DNA of 25,552 bases from Gammaproteobacteria bacterium UBA1119 (GCA_002313255.1 DCBA01000118.1:22418-47969), one strand, 5' to 3'; counted from the stretch's first letter, positions 7,829-18,608 are shown. A program made the numbers and translations. The notes: a model not told the origin generated them from the letters alone.

Positions 7829-8863
7829 GTGAAGCTTGCTGAAATTGCTGTGCTCGTTGATGCGGAACTTGTAGGCAATGGTGATACGAAAATTACCGGC
7901 CTTGGTCCGATAGAAACTGCTGCCCCGGGGGAGATCACGCATCTTTCAAGCCGCGCTTACCGCAAATACCTTGCTGATACATCCGCATCCGCCGTCATCT
8001 TGCAGGCAAACGATTTAGCGAGCTGTCCTACCAACGCACTCGTTGTTGAAAATCCGTACCATGCGTTTGCCGTCGCTTCGATGTTGTTTGAGAAACGTCC
8101 GAGGCTGCCGGTCGGAATTCAAGAACCCGCGCTGGTCGATGGCTCCGCAAGCCTTGGGGAAGGCGTCAGAATCGGAGCCTTCGCTAAAATTGAGTCAGAA
8201 GCAATCCTTGCCGACGGCGTTGAGGTCGGGTCCGGTGCGTATGTCGGAGAAGGGTGTGTGATCGGGACCGATACAGTCGTTATGCCGGGCGCGGTTTTGT
8301 ATCACGGAGTTCGCGTCGGGGCTCGTTGCATGATCCATAGTGGTGCGGTAATAGGCGCTGATGGATTTGGGTTCGCGCCGGACGCAAAAGGTCACCTGCA
8401 GCCAATCGCGCAGATCGGAGGAGTTCGTCTTGGAGATGATGTCAGCGTGGGTTCGTGCACGACGATAGATAGGGGGACTATCGAAGATACCGTGGTGGGT
8501 GATGGCGTGAAGATTGATAACCAGGTGCAGATTGGTCACAACTGCCAAATCGGAGACCACACCGTAATTTGCGGGTGCGTCGGGATGGTGGGGAGCACCG
8601 TGATCGGCCGCAACTGCATGATTGGCGGTGCTGTCGGAATGGCAGGAGACGGTCCCATCCGCTTAACGGATGCGGTAATGGTTAGCGCGATGACCCATGT
8701 CTCGCGGTCCATTGAAGAACCAGGGCTGTATTCGGGAGGTGTACTGCACGATAAGTCGGCTCGTTGGAAGCGTAATGCACTGCGGTTCGGCGAAATCGAC
8801 CAACTCGCGAAACGGCTAGCCCGACTCGAAAAAAAGACAGACCCAGGACGACAAAACGATTAA
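7829..8863 (+). CDS. lpxD: UDP-3-O-acyl-glucosamine N-acyltransferase LpxD
   Basis: Third step of lipid A synthesis: transfers an R-3-hydroxyacyl chain from ACP to the 2-amino group of UDP-3-O-acyl-glucosamine, in the cytoplasm. At 344 residues it is the standard length. Residues 1-95 form the LpxD-specific uridine-binding domain. From about 100 to 300 there are repeated hexapeptides of the left-handed beta-helix type. The catalytic His is at 237 in QIGHNCQIGDHT, and IGADGFGFAP at 175-184 is the family motif. The C-terminal helix (about 318-340, QLAKRLARLEKK) matches the ACP-contacting region. Start is GTG at 7829, 22 bases after skp. The enzyme needs the product of LpxA and LpxC, yet lpxA is missing from its usual place two genes on. 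Confidence 0.97.
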   Translation: MKLAEIAVLVDAELVGNGDTKITGLGPIETAAPGEITHLSSRAYRKYLADTSASAVILQANDLASCPTNALVVENPYHAFAVASMLFEKRPRLPVGIQEPALVDGSASLGEGVRIGAFAKIESEAILADGVEVGSGAYVGEGCVIGTDTVVMPGAVLYHGVRVGARCMIHSGAVIGADGFGFAPDAKGHLQPIAQIGGVRLGDDVSVGSCTTIDRGTIEDTVVGDGVKIDNQVQIGHNCQIGDHTVICGCVGMVGSTVIGRNCMIGGAVGMAGDGPIRLTDAVMVSAMTHVSRSIEEPGLYSGGVLHDKSARWKRNALRFGEIDQLAKRLARLEKKTDPGRQND

Positions 8864-8896
8864 GGTTCGGACGTTGTCGAATCGACTCACAGCACT

Positions 8897-9331
8897 ATGG
8901 ACATAGACGAGATATTCGAATATCTCCCACACCGGTACCCATTCCTACTCGTTGATCGGGTGACAGAAATCCATCCGGGAAAAGATATTCGAGGGTACAA
9001 AAACGTAAGTATTGGCGAACCTTTTTTTCAGGGTCATTTCCCGGACCACCCCATTATGCCGGGCGTTCTTCTCATTGAAGCCATGGCGCAGATAGCAGGA
9101 ATCCTTGCATTTAAGACGCGAGAGAACAGTCCGGCTGAGGGTTACCTGCACTACTTGGCGGGGACCGATAAGACCCGTTTCAAGCGGCCCGTCGTGCCGG
9201 GTGATCGACTGTTGCTTGAAGCCACCATTCTGACGCATCGTCGCACAATGATGAAATTTGATTGCAACGCCTATGTCGACGACGAACTTGCTTGTACAAC
9301 AGAGTTGCTATGCGCGGAACGCAAAATCTAA
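8897..9331 (+). CDS. fabZ: 3-hydroxyacyl-ACP dehydratase FabZ
   Basis: Hot-dog-fold dehydratase of fatty acid elongation, acting on 3-hydroxyacyl-ACP, the same pool that LpxA and LpxD draw on. The 144-residue length is typical. The start [13 protein letters not shown] (10-22) is the family hallmark. Catalytic residues are visible: His47 in [13 protein letters not shown] (44-56) and Glu61 in LLIEAMAQ (58-65). [12 protein letters not shown] is also conserved. The stop TAA is immediately overlapped by an ATG (TAATG at 9329), but what follows is a 10-codon frame and not lpxA. Gene order lpxD-fabZ-lpxB is otherwise as expected. Confidence 0.97.
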   Translation: MDIDEIFEYLPHRYPFLLVDRVTEIHPGKDIRGYKNVSIGEPFFQGHFPDHPIMPGVLLIEAMAQIAGILAFKTRENSPAEGYLHYLAGTDKTRFKRPVVPGDRLLLEATILTHRRTMMKFDCNAYVDDELACTTELLCAERKI

Positions 9332-9442
9332 TGCAGGGATCCCGAAAAAGGGCCTTTGATTGAATCGTGAGAGATCGGTGGTCCGACCGTGAAACTGGAG
9401 ATGAGTTAGGCGCGAGCCATGGTGCGATCGGACCACTAAAAC
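9332..9442 (+). other. Gap at the usual position of lpxA, with inverted repeat before lpxB
   Basis: lpxA normally lies between fabZ and lpxB; here only 111 bases remain. ATG at 9331 overlaps the fabZ stop but leads to a stop after 10 codons. No hexapeptide-repeat coding and no LpxA-like C-terminus can be read in any frame. A perfect 9-bp inverted repeat, GTGGTCCGA (9378-9386) and TCGGACCAC (9428-9436), ends six bases before the lpxB ATG. No good Shine-Dalgarno is visible there, so the arm may cover the ribosome landing site; that role is inference. Confidence 0.6.
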
Positions 9443-10621
9443 ATGGCTAAACCAACTTTGACGATTGGCATCGTTGCCGGTGAAGAATCCGGGGATATTC
9501 TAGGGTCGGGACTCATGCGCGCGTTGGCTAGGCGAGACACGAGCCTTCGATTTATAGGCGTGGGTGGGCGTCAAATGGTTAAGCAAGGTCTTGAATCGCT
9601 CGCATCTATCGAGGAGCTGTCCGTTAACGGATTTATAGATCCGCTTAAGAGGTTACCGACGTTAGTACGGATCCTCCGCTGCTTGTATCGATGTTTTAGG
9701 GAAGCCGATGTGGTTGTGGGAATTGATTTCAACGTGTTTAACCTATTGCTCGAACGGCTGCTAAAGCGTCGGGGCGTACCGACGGCCCACTATGTCAGCC
9801 CCGCGGTATACGCATGGAGACGAGGCAGGATTCGTAAGATCGGCCGCTCAACTGATGTGGTGATGGCACTATTTCCTTTCGAGCCACCCTTGTATCGCGA
9901 TTCCGGCGTTCGAGCGGAATTTGTAGGACATCCACTTGCGGACGACATAGATCCGAATGTAGACCCGGGCGAAAGAAGCGCACGCGCGCGCGCCGATCTG
10001 GGGCTACCAGCTGATGCCCTCGTGGTGGGGCTGTTGCCTGGCAGTCGTCTTTCCGAAGTCCGATTTCTCGGCGACTTGTTCATCGACGCTGCCGAGCAGG
10101 CCGTGGCTAGAATCAACCACGAGGGTCGGCACTATCCTTCGGCCGTTCTGGTTATCCCTTGTGTTAGTAAAAAAATACAAGCTCTTTTGACAGAAATGGT
10201 TGCAAAAAAGACCCTGGTCGACGTGCGGTTAGTCGAAGGCAATTCCGAGCTCGCTATCGCCGCGTCCGACGTTGTTCTAACTAAGGCCGGAACAAGCACA
10301 TTAGAAGCACTGCTTTTAGGTCGACCTATGGTAGTGAGCTATCGTTTGGGAGGGTTCAGTTATTGGATCGCTAAAAGATTGATTCGATCGGAATTCGTTG
10401 CGCTCCCTAATATTTTGGCTGGTTACAGCATAGTGCCAGAGTTGCTTCAAAAGGACGCGACTCCCCGTCGTCTAGCGAACGCTCTGGCGGAAGAGATCAA
10501 ACGATTTGAGAGCGACGAAGGTCTTAGACATGCCTTTAAGGAGATCCATGGCAAACTGAGATGTGGAGCGTCCGAGCGTGCTGCGGATGTTGTTATGTCA
10601 TTGGTTTCCGATCAAATATGA
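9443..10621 (+). CDS. lpxB: Lipid A disaccharide synthase LpxB
   Basis: Inverting glycosyltransferase (GT19) that joins UDP-2,3-diacylglucosamine to lipid X to make the lipid A disaccharide, peripheral to the inner membrane. At 392 residues it is normal. Visible motifs are VAGEESGDILG (11-21), HYVSPAVYAWR (116-126), LLPGSRLSEV (197-206, with the conserved Arg), the KAGTSTLEALL donor-site motif near 286-296, and SLPNLLAG-like ALPNILAG. The usual GIDAPDFN is here GIDFNVFN (93-100): the first Asp is kept (Asp95) but the second is Val. This is unusual for the family, and its effect cannot be judged by eye. The stop overlaps the rnhB start by 4 bases (ATGA). lpxA is missing just upstream. Confidence 0.95.
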   Translation: MAKPTLTIGIVAGEESGDILGSGLMRALARRDTSLRFIGVGGRQMVKQGLESLASIEELSVNGFIDPLKRLPTLVRILRCLYRCFREADVVVGIDFNVFNLLLERLLKRRGVPTAHYVSPAVYAWRRGRIRKIGRSTDVVMALFPFEPPLYRDSGVRAEFVGHPLADDIDPNVDPGERSARARADLGLPADALVVGLLPGSRLSEVRFLGDLFIDAAEQAVARINHEGRHYPSAVLVIPCVSKKIQALLTEMVAKKTLVDVRLVEGNSELAIAASDVVLTKAGTSTLEALLLGRPMVVSYRLGGFSYWIAKRLIRSEFVALPNILAGYSIVPELLQKDATPRRLANALAEEIKRFESDEGLRHAFKEIHGKLRCGASERAADVVMSLVSDQI

Positions 10622-11247
10622 ATACACAAGCGGTGTGGAGTGGTTCCTATCCACTCGTAAGTAAAACAGCTGGGATTGATGAGGCAGGTCGAGGTCCTCT
10701 GGCCGGACCCGTGGTGGCAGCGGCAGTTGTTTTGGACCCCGACAAACCCATTAATGGGCTTAACGATTCGAAAGCACTTAAACACAAAGTTAGACTATCC
10801 CTCAAAGACGAAATCCAAGAACGATCGATCGGCTGGGCGTTGGGCTGCGCCAATGTTGAAGAAATCGACCGATTAAATATATTGCAAGCCACGTTGTTAG
10901 CGATGCGCCGTGCAGTATCCAACCTAGGTATATCGATAGACATGGCCTTGGTCGACGGAAACGTAGATCCAGGTCTCGCCTGCCCGACAAACACGATCGT
11001 GCGGGGGGATACCAAAGTGGCGGCGATTAGTGCTGCATCAATCCTAGCCAAAGTCTTCCGCGACAACGTAATGGTTTCTGCGTCTAAGGATTATCCGGAA
11101 TACGGTTTCGATCGGCATAAAGGATACGGAACGCGCGAGCATTTGTTCGCTCTGAAACAGCACGGTCCGAGCATATTTCACCGAAAAACTTTTGCGCCCG
11201 TCCGGGATCTATTGATGAATGACGAAATATCCCATAAGCGATCGTAG
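10618..11247 (+). CDS. rnhB: Ribonuclease HII
   Basis: Removes RNA from RNA-DNA hybrids, in particular single misincorporated ribonucleotides. I place the start at ATG 10618, which overlaps the lpxB stop by 4 bases (ATGA) and gives 209 residues, the usual size; an ATG at 10561 in the same frame would overlap lpxB by 60 bases and add unrelated sequence. The metal-binding acidic residues are present: Asp21 and Glu22 in GIDEAGRGPLAGP, Asp113 in LVDGN, and the later Asp149 after the GDTKVAAISAASILAK segment (130-145), which is a strong RNase HII signature. The gene is followed directly by dnaE, linking it to replication. Confidence 0.97.
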   Translation: MNTQAVWSGSYPLVSKTAGIDEAGRGPLAGPVVAAAVVLDPDKPINGLNDSKALKHKVRLSLKDEIQERSIGWALGCANVEEIDRLNILQATLLAMRRAVSNLGISIDMALVDGNVDPGLACPTNTIVRGDTKVAAISAASILAKVFRDNVMVSASKDYPEYGFDRHKGYGTREHLFALKQHGPSIFHRKTFAPVRDLLMNDEISHKRS

Positions 11248-11249
11248 TG

Positions 11250-14200
11250 ATGGCATTTGTTCACCTCTCTTTGCACACCGAATTCTCGATAACCGACGGG
11301 CTTGTTCGCGTTGAAGCGCTCGCAGAACGCGCCAGGGAAATGGGCTTTCCGGCGGTGGCCGTCACTGATCTAGGCAATCTTTTCGGCATGTTGAAGTTCT
11401 ATAAGGCATGTAGGGCCGAGGGCGTCAAACCTATTGTGGGGCTGGAATTGGAGATGCGTGAGGAAGCGAGGTCGTACCGGCTGATCGTCTTAGCTACTAA
11501 TCAAAGGGGTTACCACAATCTGCTCAAGCTCGCATCTCGTTCCTACATTAGGTCTCAGGATCGAGGGACGTTTCAAAAGGAGTGGCTCGAAGAGTTGAAT
11601 GAGGGCCTGATTCTCCTATCGGGTGGGCACCGCGGTGACGTAGGCATGGCGCTGATAAATAGTGAAATGTCCGAGGCGATCGAACGGGCAGAGCAATGGA
11701 GGAATGTCTTCACCAACCGTTATTACATCGAGTTGTCTCGAACCGGGCACTCCTATGAAGACGAGTACATTGGCGCCGCGGTTGCGTTAGCGGAATCTAC
11801 GGGGATTCCCGTGGTGGCGACTAATAAGGTCCGCTTTCTAGATGCTCAAGATTTCGAAGCTCACGAGGCTCGGGTATGTATACAAGAAGGTCGAACGCTC
11901 GATGATCCTCGTCGCGAACGACGTTTTTCCGATCAACAATACCTCCGCTCCGGCCACGAGATGGCCGCGTTGTTTGCCGATATTCCTGAAGCGCTAGAAA
12001 ACTCCTATGAAATAAGTCGCCGTTGTAATTTGCTGATCGATCTCGATACTTATCACTTGCCGATTTATCCGGCACCCGAGGGCACAACGCTTGAAGAACT
12101 ACTGACTTCAACAGCTCACGAAGCGCTTGAAGATTATTTTCGGAGGGCGAGCTCGGGATCGGACGAGGTGGATCGCGCCAAATATATCGATCGCTTAGAT
12201 TACGAACTCGGTGTTATCAACGAAATGGGTTTCGCGGGCTATTTCTTGATCGTAATGGAGTTCGTCAACTGGGCGAAACAACGTAAAATTCCTGTAGGTC
12301 CTGGTCGCGGTTCGGGTGCGGCATCGTTGGTGTCGTTCTGCCTGGGCATCACTGACATTGATCCTTTGCAATACGATCTTCTGTTTGAACGGTTGTTGAA
12401 TCCAGAACGTGTTTCGATGCCGGATCTCGACATTGATTTTTGTATGGAGCGACGCGACGAAGTTATCAACCACGTTGCCGAGTTGTACGGGGCTGAGGCC
12501 GTTAGTCAAATAGCTACCTTTGGCACCATGGCTGCTAAAGCTGTGGTCAGGGATGTCGCCAGGGTACAAGGAAAGCCCTACGGACTTGCTGATCGACTGT
12601 CCAAAATGATCCCATTTGAAGTGGGCATGACGCTTGATAAGGCAGTGGCCCAGGAAGAGGAGCTTCGTGAATTCATCGACGAAAACGATGACGTGGCTGA
12701 AATCATGGACATGGCGTACCCGTTAGAAGGTCTCGTACGTAATGTAGGCAGACACGCTGGGGGTGTCGTAATTGCCCCCTCGGCTCTTGAGTCCTACGTT
12801 CCTCTCTACACAGAAACGATGGGAGCGGCGACGGTCTCCCAGTTCGATAAAGACGATGTCGAAGAAGCAGGCCTGGTCAAGTTCGATTTTCTGGGACTTA
12901 AAACGTTGACGATAATTGATTGGGCGGTAACGGATATTAATCACTCTCGGCAGCGGTGCGGTGACGAACCCATCGATATTCGAGCGATTCCGCTAGACGA
13001 CGCACCCACCTTTGAGTTCTTGCGATCGGCGGAAACGACGGCGATATTCCAACTTGAGTCGGAGGGGATGAAGGATCTGATTCGTCGGCTTTTACCGGAC
13101 AACATCAATGACGTGATCGCGCTCGTGGCGTTGTTCCGTCCGGGGCCGCTACAGTCCGGAGCCGTCGATGACTACGTTTCTCGAAAACACAGTAAGGCCC
13201 CCGTTACCTATCCTCACGCAAGGTTGGAATCAGTTTTGAGTACCACGTATGGCGTCATGCTTTATCAGGAAGACGTTATGAACGTTTCACAAGAACTGGC
13301 CGGCTTTAGCCTCGGTCAGGCCGATCTGCTGCGCAAAGCAATGGGTAAAAAGATTCCTGAAGAAATGGCGAAAATGCGGACTACTTTCTTGGAAGGCACG
13401 GCGGCGAACGAAGTGAATGAAACTTTGGCAAATAACATTTTTGATCAAATGGAGAAGTTTGCAGGCTATGCATTCAACAAAGCTCACTCTGCTGCCTACG
13501 CGATGCTGTCATTTCAAACCGCGTGGCTCAAAACTCACTATCCCGCAGAGTTCATGGCGGCCGTTTTGTCAGCAGATATGCAGAATATCGATAAGGTGGT
13601 AACGCTCGTTGACGAGGCATCACGAATGGGAATTCCCGTCAGTCCGCCGGACGTGAATCAAAGCGAATTCAAGTTTAGGGCCGTCGAAGGGTCGATCGTG
13701 TACGGGTTGGGCGCGGTAAGGGGTATAGGGGAGGGTCCAGTCGCGGCCATCACCAGCGAACGAAAACGGGGCAACTTTGTCGACTTACAAGAGTTTTGCA
13801 ATCGCGTTGACGCAGGTCGAGCCAATAAGAAAGTCATCGAGGCGCTAGTCCGATCTGGCTCCATGGATAGCCTCGCTTCGTCAAATTCTGGGCTGGATCA
13901 AATTCGGGCTGAACTTTTGACTGGGATTCATGAGTCGATACAAGGGGCGGAACAAAGCGCTAGGGACCGTTCCCTTGGTATACACGACATGTTTGGCGGT
14001 ATAGAAGCCCCTGCTGCAGACATCACGTCGCGGCGTGTTCGGGCGATGGATACAAAGACAAGACTTGAAGGTGAAAAAGAGACGCTGGGACTTTATCTGA
14101 CCGGGCATCCAATAGATGATTACATCGATGAAATTCGAACATTTTGCCCTACAAAAATTGCTCATTTGCAGGCGGGGCCGGGTGCTCGAACTATTACTGG

Positions 14201-14708
14201 ACTGGTCGTTTCGAATCGATCGAGACGCAGTAAGCGTGGGGAAGGTATGGCCTTTGTGGTTCTCGATGATCAAAGCGGTCGTGTCGAAGTAAGCGTGTTT
14301 GGGGACACGTATGCCGAACACCATCAAAAGCTAACGAAGGACGCGGTTCTTATCGTCGAAGGAACGGTCCAGCCGGACGAGTATTCTGGTGATCTAAAGA
14401 TCCGTGCGGTCGCCGTTTACACGGTGGAGGAGGCCCGGCGACGGTTCCGTGGTCGAATTGAAATCTCGACATGCGAGCAAGAGATGGGTGGGAATTTCGC
14501 CGGTCGACTGCGTGAGAAACTCGAAGTTTATCGTGCGCCGATTGATCCGTCGCAAGGTTGCGAGGTCACGATTGCGTATCGGAATGAAGAAGCGACCGGA
14601 CGCGTAGTACTTGGAGAAGACTGGCGGGTTCAACCATCTGATCAACTGCTCGCTTCTTTGCGGGAGGAATTCGGTGTATCTGCTGTCCACTTTCGTTATT
14701 CCACTTAA
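11250..14708 (+). CDS. dnaE: DNA polymerase III alpha subunit
   Basis: Catalytic subunit of the replicative polymerase. ATG at 11250 follows the rnhB stop by two bases; a GTG at 11247 is an equally possible start. About 1152 residues, close to the usual 1160. In order: PHP domain (about 1-270, starting FVHLSLHTEFS), polymerase palm with VGPGRGSGAASL and the catalytic DLDID (392-396), third catalytic Asp546 in KFDFLGLKTL, the fingers with AYAMLSFQTAWLKTHYPAEF, a helix-hairpin-helix region, HDMF in the position of the internal beta-clamp-binding motif, then an OB-fold (from about ITGLVVSNR). All expected catalytic residues are present. In related genomes accA follows; here tilS follows after 63 bases. 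Confidence 0.98.
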   Translation: MAFVHLSLHTEFSITDGLVRVEALAERAREMGFPAVAVTDLGNLFGMLKFYKACRAEGVKPIVGLELEMREEARSYRLIVLATNQRGYHNLLKLASRSYIRSQDRGTFQKEWLEELNEGLILLSGGHRGDVGMALINSEMSEAIERAEQWRNVFTNRYYIELSRTGHSYEDEYIGAAVALAESTGIPVVATNKVRFLDAQDFEAHEARVCIQEGRTLDDPRRERRFSDQQYLRSGHEMAALFADIPEALENSYEISRRCNLLIDLDTYHLPIYPAPEGTTLEELLTSTAHEALEDYFRRASSGSDEVDRAKYIDRLDYELGVINEMGFAGYFLIVMEFVNWAKQRKIPVGPGRGSGAASLVSFCLGITDIDPLQYDLLFERLLNPERVSMPDLDIDFCMERRDEVINHVAELYGAEAVSQIATFGTMAAKAVVRDVARVQGKPYGLADRLSKMIPFEVGMTLDKAVAQEEELREFIDENDDVAEIMDMAYPLEGLVRNVGRHAGGVVIAPSALESYVPLYTETMGAATVSQFDKDDVEEAGLVKFDFLGLKTLTIIDWAVTDINHSRQRCGDEPIDIRAIPLDDAPTFEFLRSAETTAIFQLESEGMKDLIRRLLPDNINDVIALVALFRPGPLQSGAVDDYVSRKHSKAPVTYPHARLESVLSTTYGVMLYQEDVMNVSQELAGFSLGQADLLRKAMGKKIPEEMAKMRTTFLEGTAANEVNETLANNIFDQMEKFAGYAFNKAHSAAYAMLSFQTAWLKTHYPAEFMAAVLSADMQNIDKVVTLVDEASRMGIPVSPPDVNQSEFKFRAVEGSIVYGLGAVRGIGEGPVAAITSERKRGNFVDLQEFCNRVDAGRANKKVIEALVRSGSMDSLASSNSGLDQIRAELLTGIHESIQGAEQSARDRSLGIHDMFGGIEAPAADITSRRVRAMDTKTRLEGEKETLGLYLTGHPIDDYIDEIRTFCPTKIAHLQAGPGARTITGLVVSNRSRRSKRGEGMAFVVLDDQSGRVEVSVFGDTYAEHHQKLTKDAVLIVEGTVQPDEYSGDLKIRAVAVYTVEEARRRFRGRIEISTCEQEMGGNFAGRLREKLEVYRAPIDPSQGCEVTIAYRNEEATGRVVLGEDWRVQPSDQLLASLREEFGVSAVHFRYST

Positions 14709-14771
14709 CCTCTTTATACCCGTATTAGGCGAATGGGTTTGAATATGTTGCCCGTAGCTGAGCGCTAAATT
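14709..14771 (+). other. Short gap at the usual position of accA
   Basis: accA (acetyl-CoA carboxylase carboxyltransferase alpha) commonly lies between dnaE and tilS. Only 63 bases remain here, without any readable AccA fragment in the three plus frames and without a clear terminator. accA is more often found elsewhere than the other missing genes, so this absence is the weakest of the set. Confidence 0.45.
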
Positions 14772-15995
14772 TTGGTGTCGAAGCTGAAGCGTTCCGTATA
14801 TGCCTCGGTCTCCGAAGCGGCTGCCTCGGTGGATATGCAGTCCGACAGTTGCTTTTGGGTCGCATATTCTGGAGGGCTCGACTCCACCGTATTGTTGAAG
14901 GCGGCTTTGGAAGTTTTTGGCCCTACGCGATGCAAGGCAGTTCACGTTAATCATGGGCTGAGCGAAAACGCGGACGATTGGCAGTCTCATTGCCAAAAAG
15001 TTGCGTCCGAAATGGATCTTCCGATCGAAGTTTTTCGAGCTGAACTTGAGGTAGGTAATGAAGAGCTTGCGGGTCGTCGTTCACGATATGGAATTTGGAG
15101 TCAATTGATTAACGATGGAGATGTACTTGCCACAGCACATCACGCGGACGATGTTGCCGAAACTCGTCTTTGGCAATTGTTTTCGGGTCGTAGTCCGATC
15201 GGAATCCCTGCCAATAGGCCGCTTGGGGAGGGCATGTTAGTACGGCCGTTCCTTGATCTAGAAAGGAAAGAGTTGGCGTTGTTTGCAAGAGGGCACCATC
15301 TTTCATGGATTGAGGACGACAGTAATTTGGACGAGACCTACGACCGCAATTGGATTCGACACAAGCTTTTACCCTTCGTGGGGTCGCGCTTTAGTGATGC
15401 TGTGCAACATCTAACGAGGTTGGACTGGCCGGAATTGCCGTTACGAGAAGCCGAACCCATTGATCTAGATTGCATGGGGTTAGATGAAAGGATGCTGCGT
15501 GGATGGCTATGGGCATACGGTATCGTCCCGACGAAAGGACAGCTTACTGAGGTACTTCGACAAATTGAGAACCCAGGGACGCGTTCAGTCCGTGTACGAA
15601 TCAGGGATCGGACCTCGATTCGAGAGTATCGACGACGGCTCTATGTAGTTCGCGATTATGATCGTCCAGACAATGCTGCTATTTCCGTTGGCATGGAATG
15701 GGGTGATTCCAATGGCACCTTAACGTGGGTTCGGCAAGAAACTGGAATCGCCCTAGGTTACGGTCTCAGCTTGCGATCGCGACAAGGTGGAGAACGAATA
15801 ACGTTCGGCGGAAGAAATCGTTCGCTAGCGGAGCTATATCGATCTCGTGGCATCGAACCTTGGCTGCGCGAAAGTTTGCCGCTGTTATTTGACCGCCAAG
15901 AACTGGTTGCGATACCTGGACTAGCATTAGCTGATAATGCAAAAATTTCGTCCGGATGGCGGCCTGAATGGCATTGCTCGATTGAGGTCAAGTAA
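14772..15995 (+). CDS. tilS: tRNA(Ile)-lysidine synthetase
   Basis: Modifies C34 of the tRNA-Ile CAU anticodon to lysidine using ATP and lysine, switching both its codon and its amino acid identity. Start is TTG at 14772 or GTG at 14775; no ATG is suitably placed. The N-terminal PP-loop ATPase has SGGLDS at 33-38, then HVNHGLSENADDW, an RRSRYGIW segment, LATAHHADDVAET and DDSNLDETYDRNWIRHKLLP, all TilS family landmarks. The C-terminal part holds the smaller tRNA-binding domains, with GLSLRSRQGGERI and GIEPWLRESLPLLF. At 407 residues it is near the E. coli length. It is followed by pyrG after 71 bases. Confidence 0.96.
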   Translation: MVSKLKRSVYASVSEAAASVDMQSDSCFWVAYSGGLDSTVLLKAALEVFGPTRCKAVHVNHGLSENADDWQSHCQKVASEMDLPIEVFRAELEVGNEELAGRRSRYGIWSQLINDGDVLATAHHADDVAETRLWQLFSGRSPIGIPANRPLGEGMLVRPFLDLERKELALFARGHHLSWIEDDSNLDETYDRNWIRHKLLPFVGSRFSDAVQHLTRLDWPELPLREAEPIDLDCMGLDERMLRGWLWAYGIVPTKGQLTEVLRQIENPGTRSVRVRIRDRTSIREYRRRLYVVRDYDRPDNAAISVGMEWGDSNGTLTWVRQETGIALGYGLSLRSRQGGERITFGGRNRSLAELYRSRGIEPWLRESLPLLFDRQELVAIPGLALADNAKISSGWRPEWHCSIEVK

Positions 15996-16066
15996 CCCTT
16001 TTGCTATTGTGTTCAACCATCTCGGGGAAGCGTTTTGGGAGTACCAAACCGTCCGATGGGCTCTAG

Positions 16067-17731
<1,665 letters not shown>

Positions 17732-17771
17732 CCCGTGGCCCGGAACCGGATAAAACAACGAAGGTCTGTGT

Positions 17772-18608
17772 ATGGAACTTTGTTCATTTGATGTGGGCAA
17801 CAACGATCCTTTCTTCCTGATTGCTGGCCCATGTGTCATCGAAAATGAAGCGGTTGCTCTAGAAACATCCGAGCAGCTTCGAGCGATCGCACGTTCGCTC
17901 GGGATACATTTCATCTATAAAAGCTCGTTCGATAAAGCTAATCGTTCCTCCCATGAAAGTTATCGGGGCCCGGGCCTCGAAGAAGGACTGCGTATTCTTC
18001 AAAGGGTGCGGGATGAAATTGAGGTTCCGGTACTTACGGATGTACATGAGGATACGCCTCTCGACGAAGTCGGCAGCGTCGTTTCTGTTCTTCAGACACC
18101 GGCATTTCTCTGCAGGCAAACTAACTTCATACAAAGTGTGTGTGCCCAGGGTTTGCCCGTGAATATCAAGAAGGGGCAGTTCTTAGCGCCACTCGATATG
18201 TGCAACGTGGTCAACAAAGCAAAAGCGGGAGGCAACGAGCAGGTGATGGTGTGCGAACGTGGTGCGAGTTTTGGGTATAACAATCTGGTATCCGATATGC
18301 GTTCGCTCGCGCTGATGCGACAAACCGGTTGTCCTGTCGTTTACGATGCCACGCATTCGGCTCAGATGCCCGGTGGTCTCGGTGATAAGTCGGGTGGTCA
18401 ACGAGAAATGGTTCCTGTATTAGCCCGCGCTGCAATAGGGGCGGGGGTTGCAGGGTTGTTCATGGAGACGCATCCTCGACCGGATGAGGCCCTCTCAGAC
18501 GGCCCTAACTCGTGGCCGTTAGACCTCATGAAGCCATTGCTCGAAGAACTGCGAGAAATAGACGCAGTTGTCAAGTCGCGTGGATACATAGAACAGCAAA
18601 TTTCATGA
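17772..18608 (+). CDS. kdsA: 3-deoxy-D-manno-octulosonate 8-phosphate synthase
   Basis: Condenses phosphoenolpyruvate with arabinose 5-phosphate to give KDO-8-phosphate, the precursor of the first LPS core sugar. At 278 residues the length is normal. [10 protein letters not shown] (17-26) opens the barrel; the Cys21 position marks the metal-dependent class of the family, while the E. coli-type metal-free class has Asn there. [13 protein letters not shown], the QTNFIQS stretch, [24 protein letters not shown] and [11 protein letters not shown] then SGGQRE are further family segments. An AAGG about ten bases upstream supports the ATG. The stop overlaps eno by 4 bases. PEP, its substrate, is the product of eno. 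Its presence implies that LPS is made, although lpxA is not at its usual place. Confidence 0.97.
   Translation: MELCSFDVGNNDPFFLIAGPCVIENEAVALETSEQLRAIARSLGIHFIYKSSFDKANRSSHESYRGPGLEEGLRILQRVRDEIEVPVLTDVHEDTPLDEVGSVVSVLQTPAFLCRQTNFIQSVCAQGLPVNIKKGQFLAPLDMCNVVNKAKAGGNEQVMVCERGASFGYNNLVSDMRSLALMRQTGCPVVYDATHSAQMPGGLGDKSGGQREMVPVLARAAIGAGVAGLFMETHPRPDEALSDGPNSWPLDLMKPLLEELREIDAVVKSRGYIEQQIS

Noticed and set aside
18512..18604. Upstream extension of the eno frame inside kdsA
   Set aside because: The Arg-rich stretch is not enolase; the ATG overlapping the kdsA stop gives the standard N-terminus.
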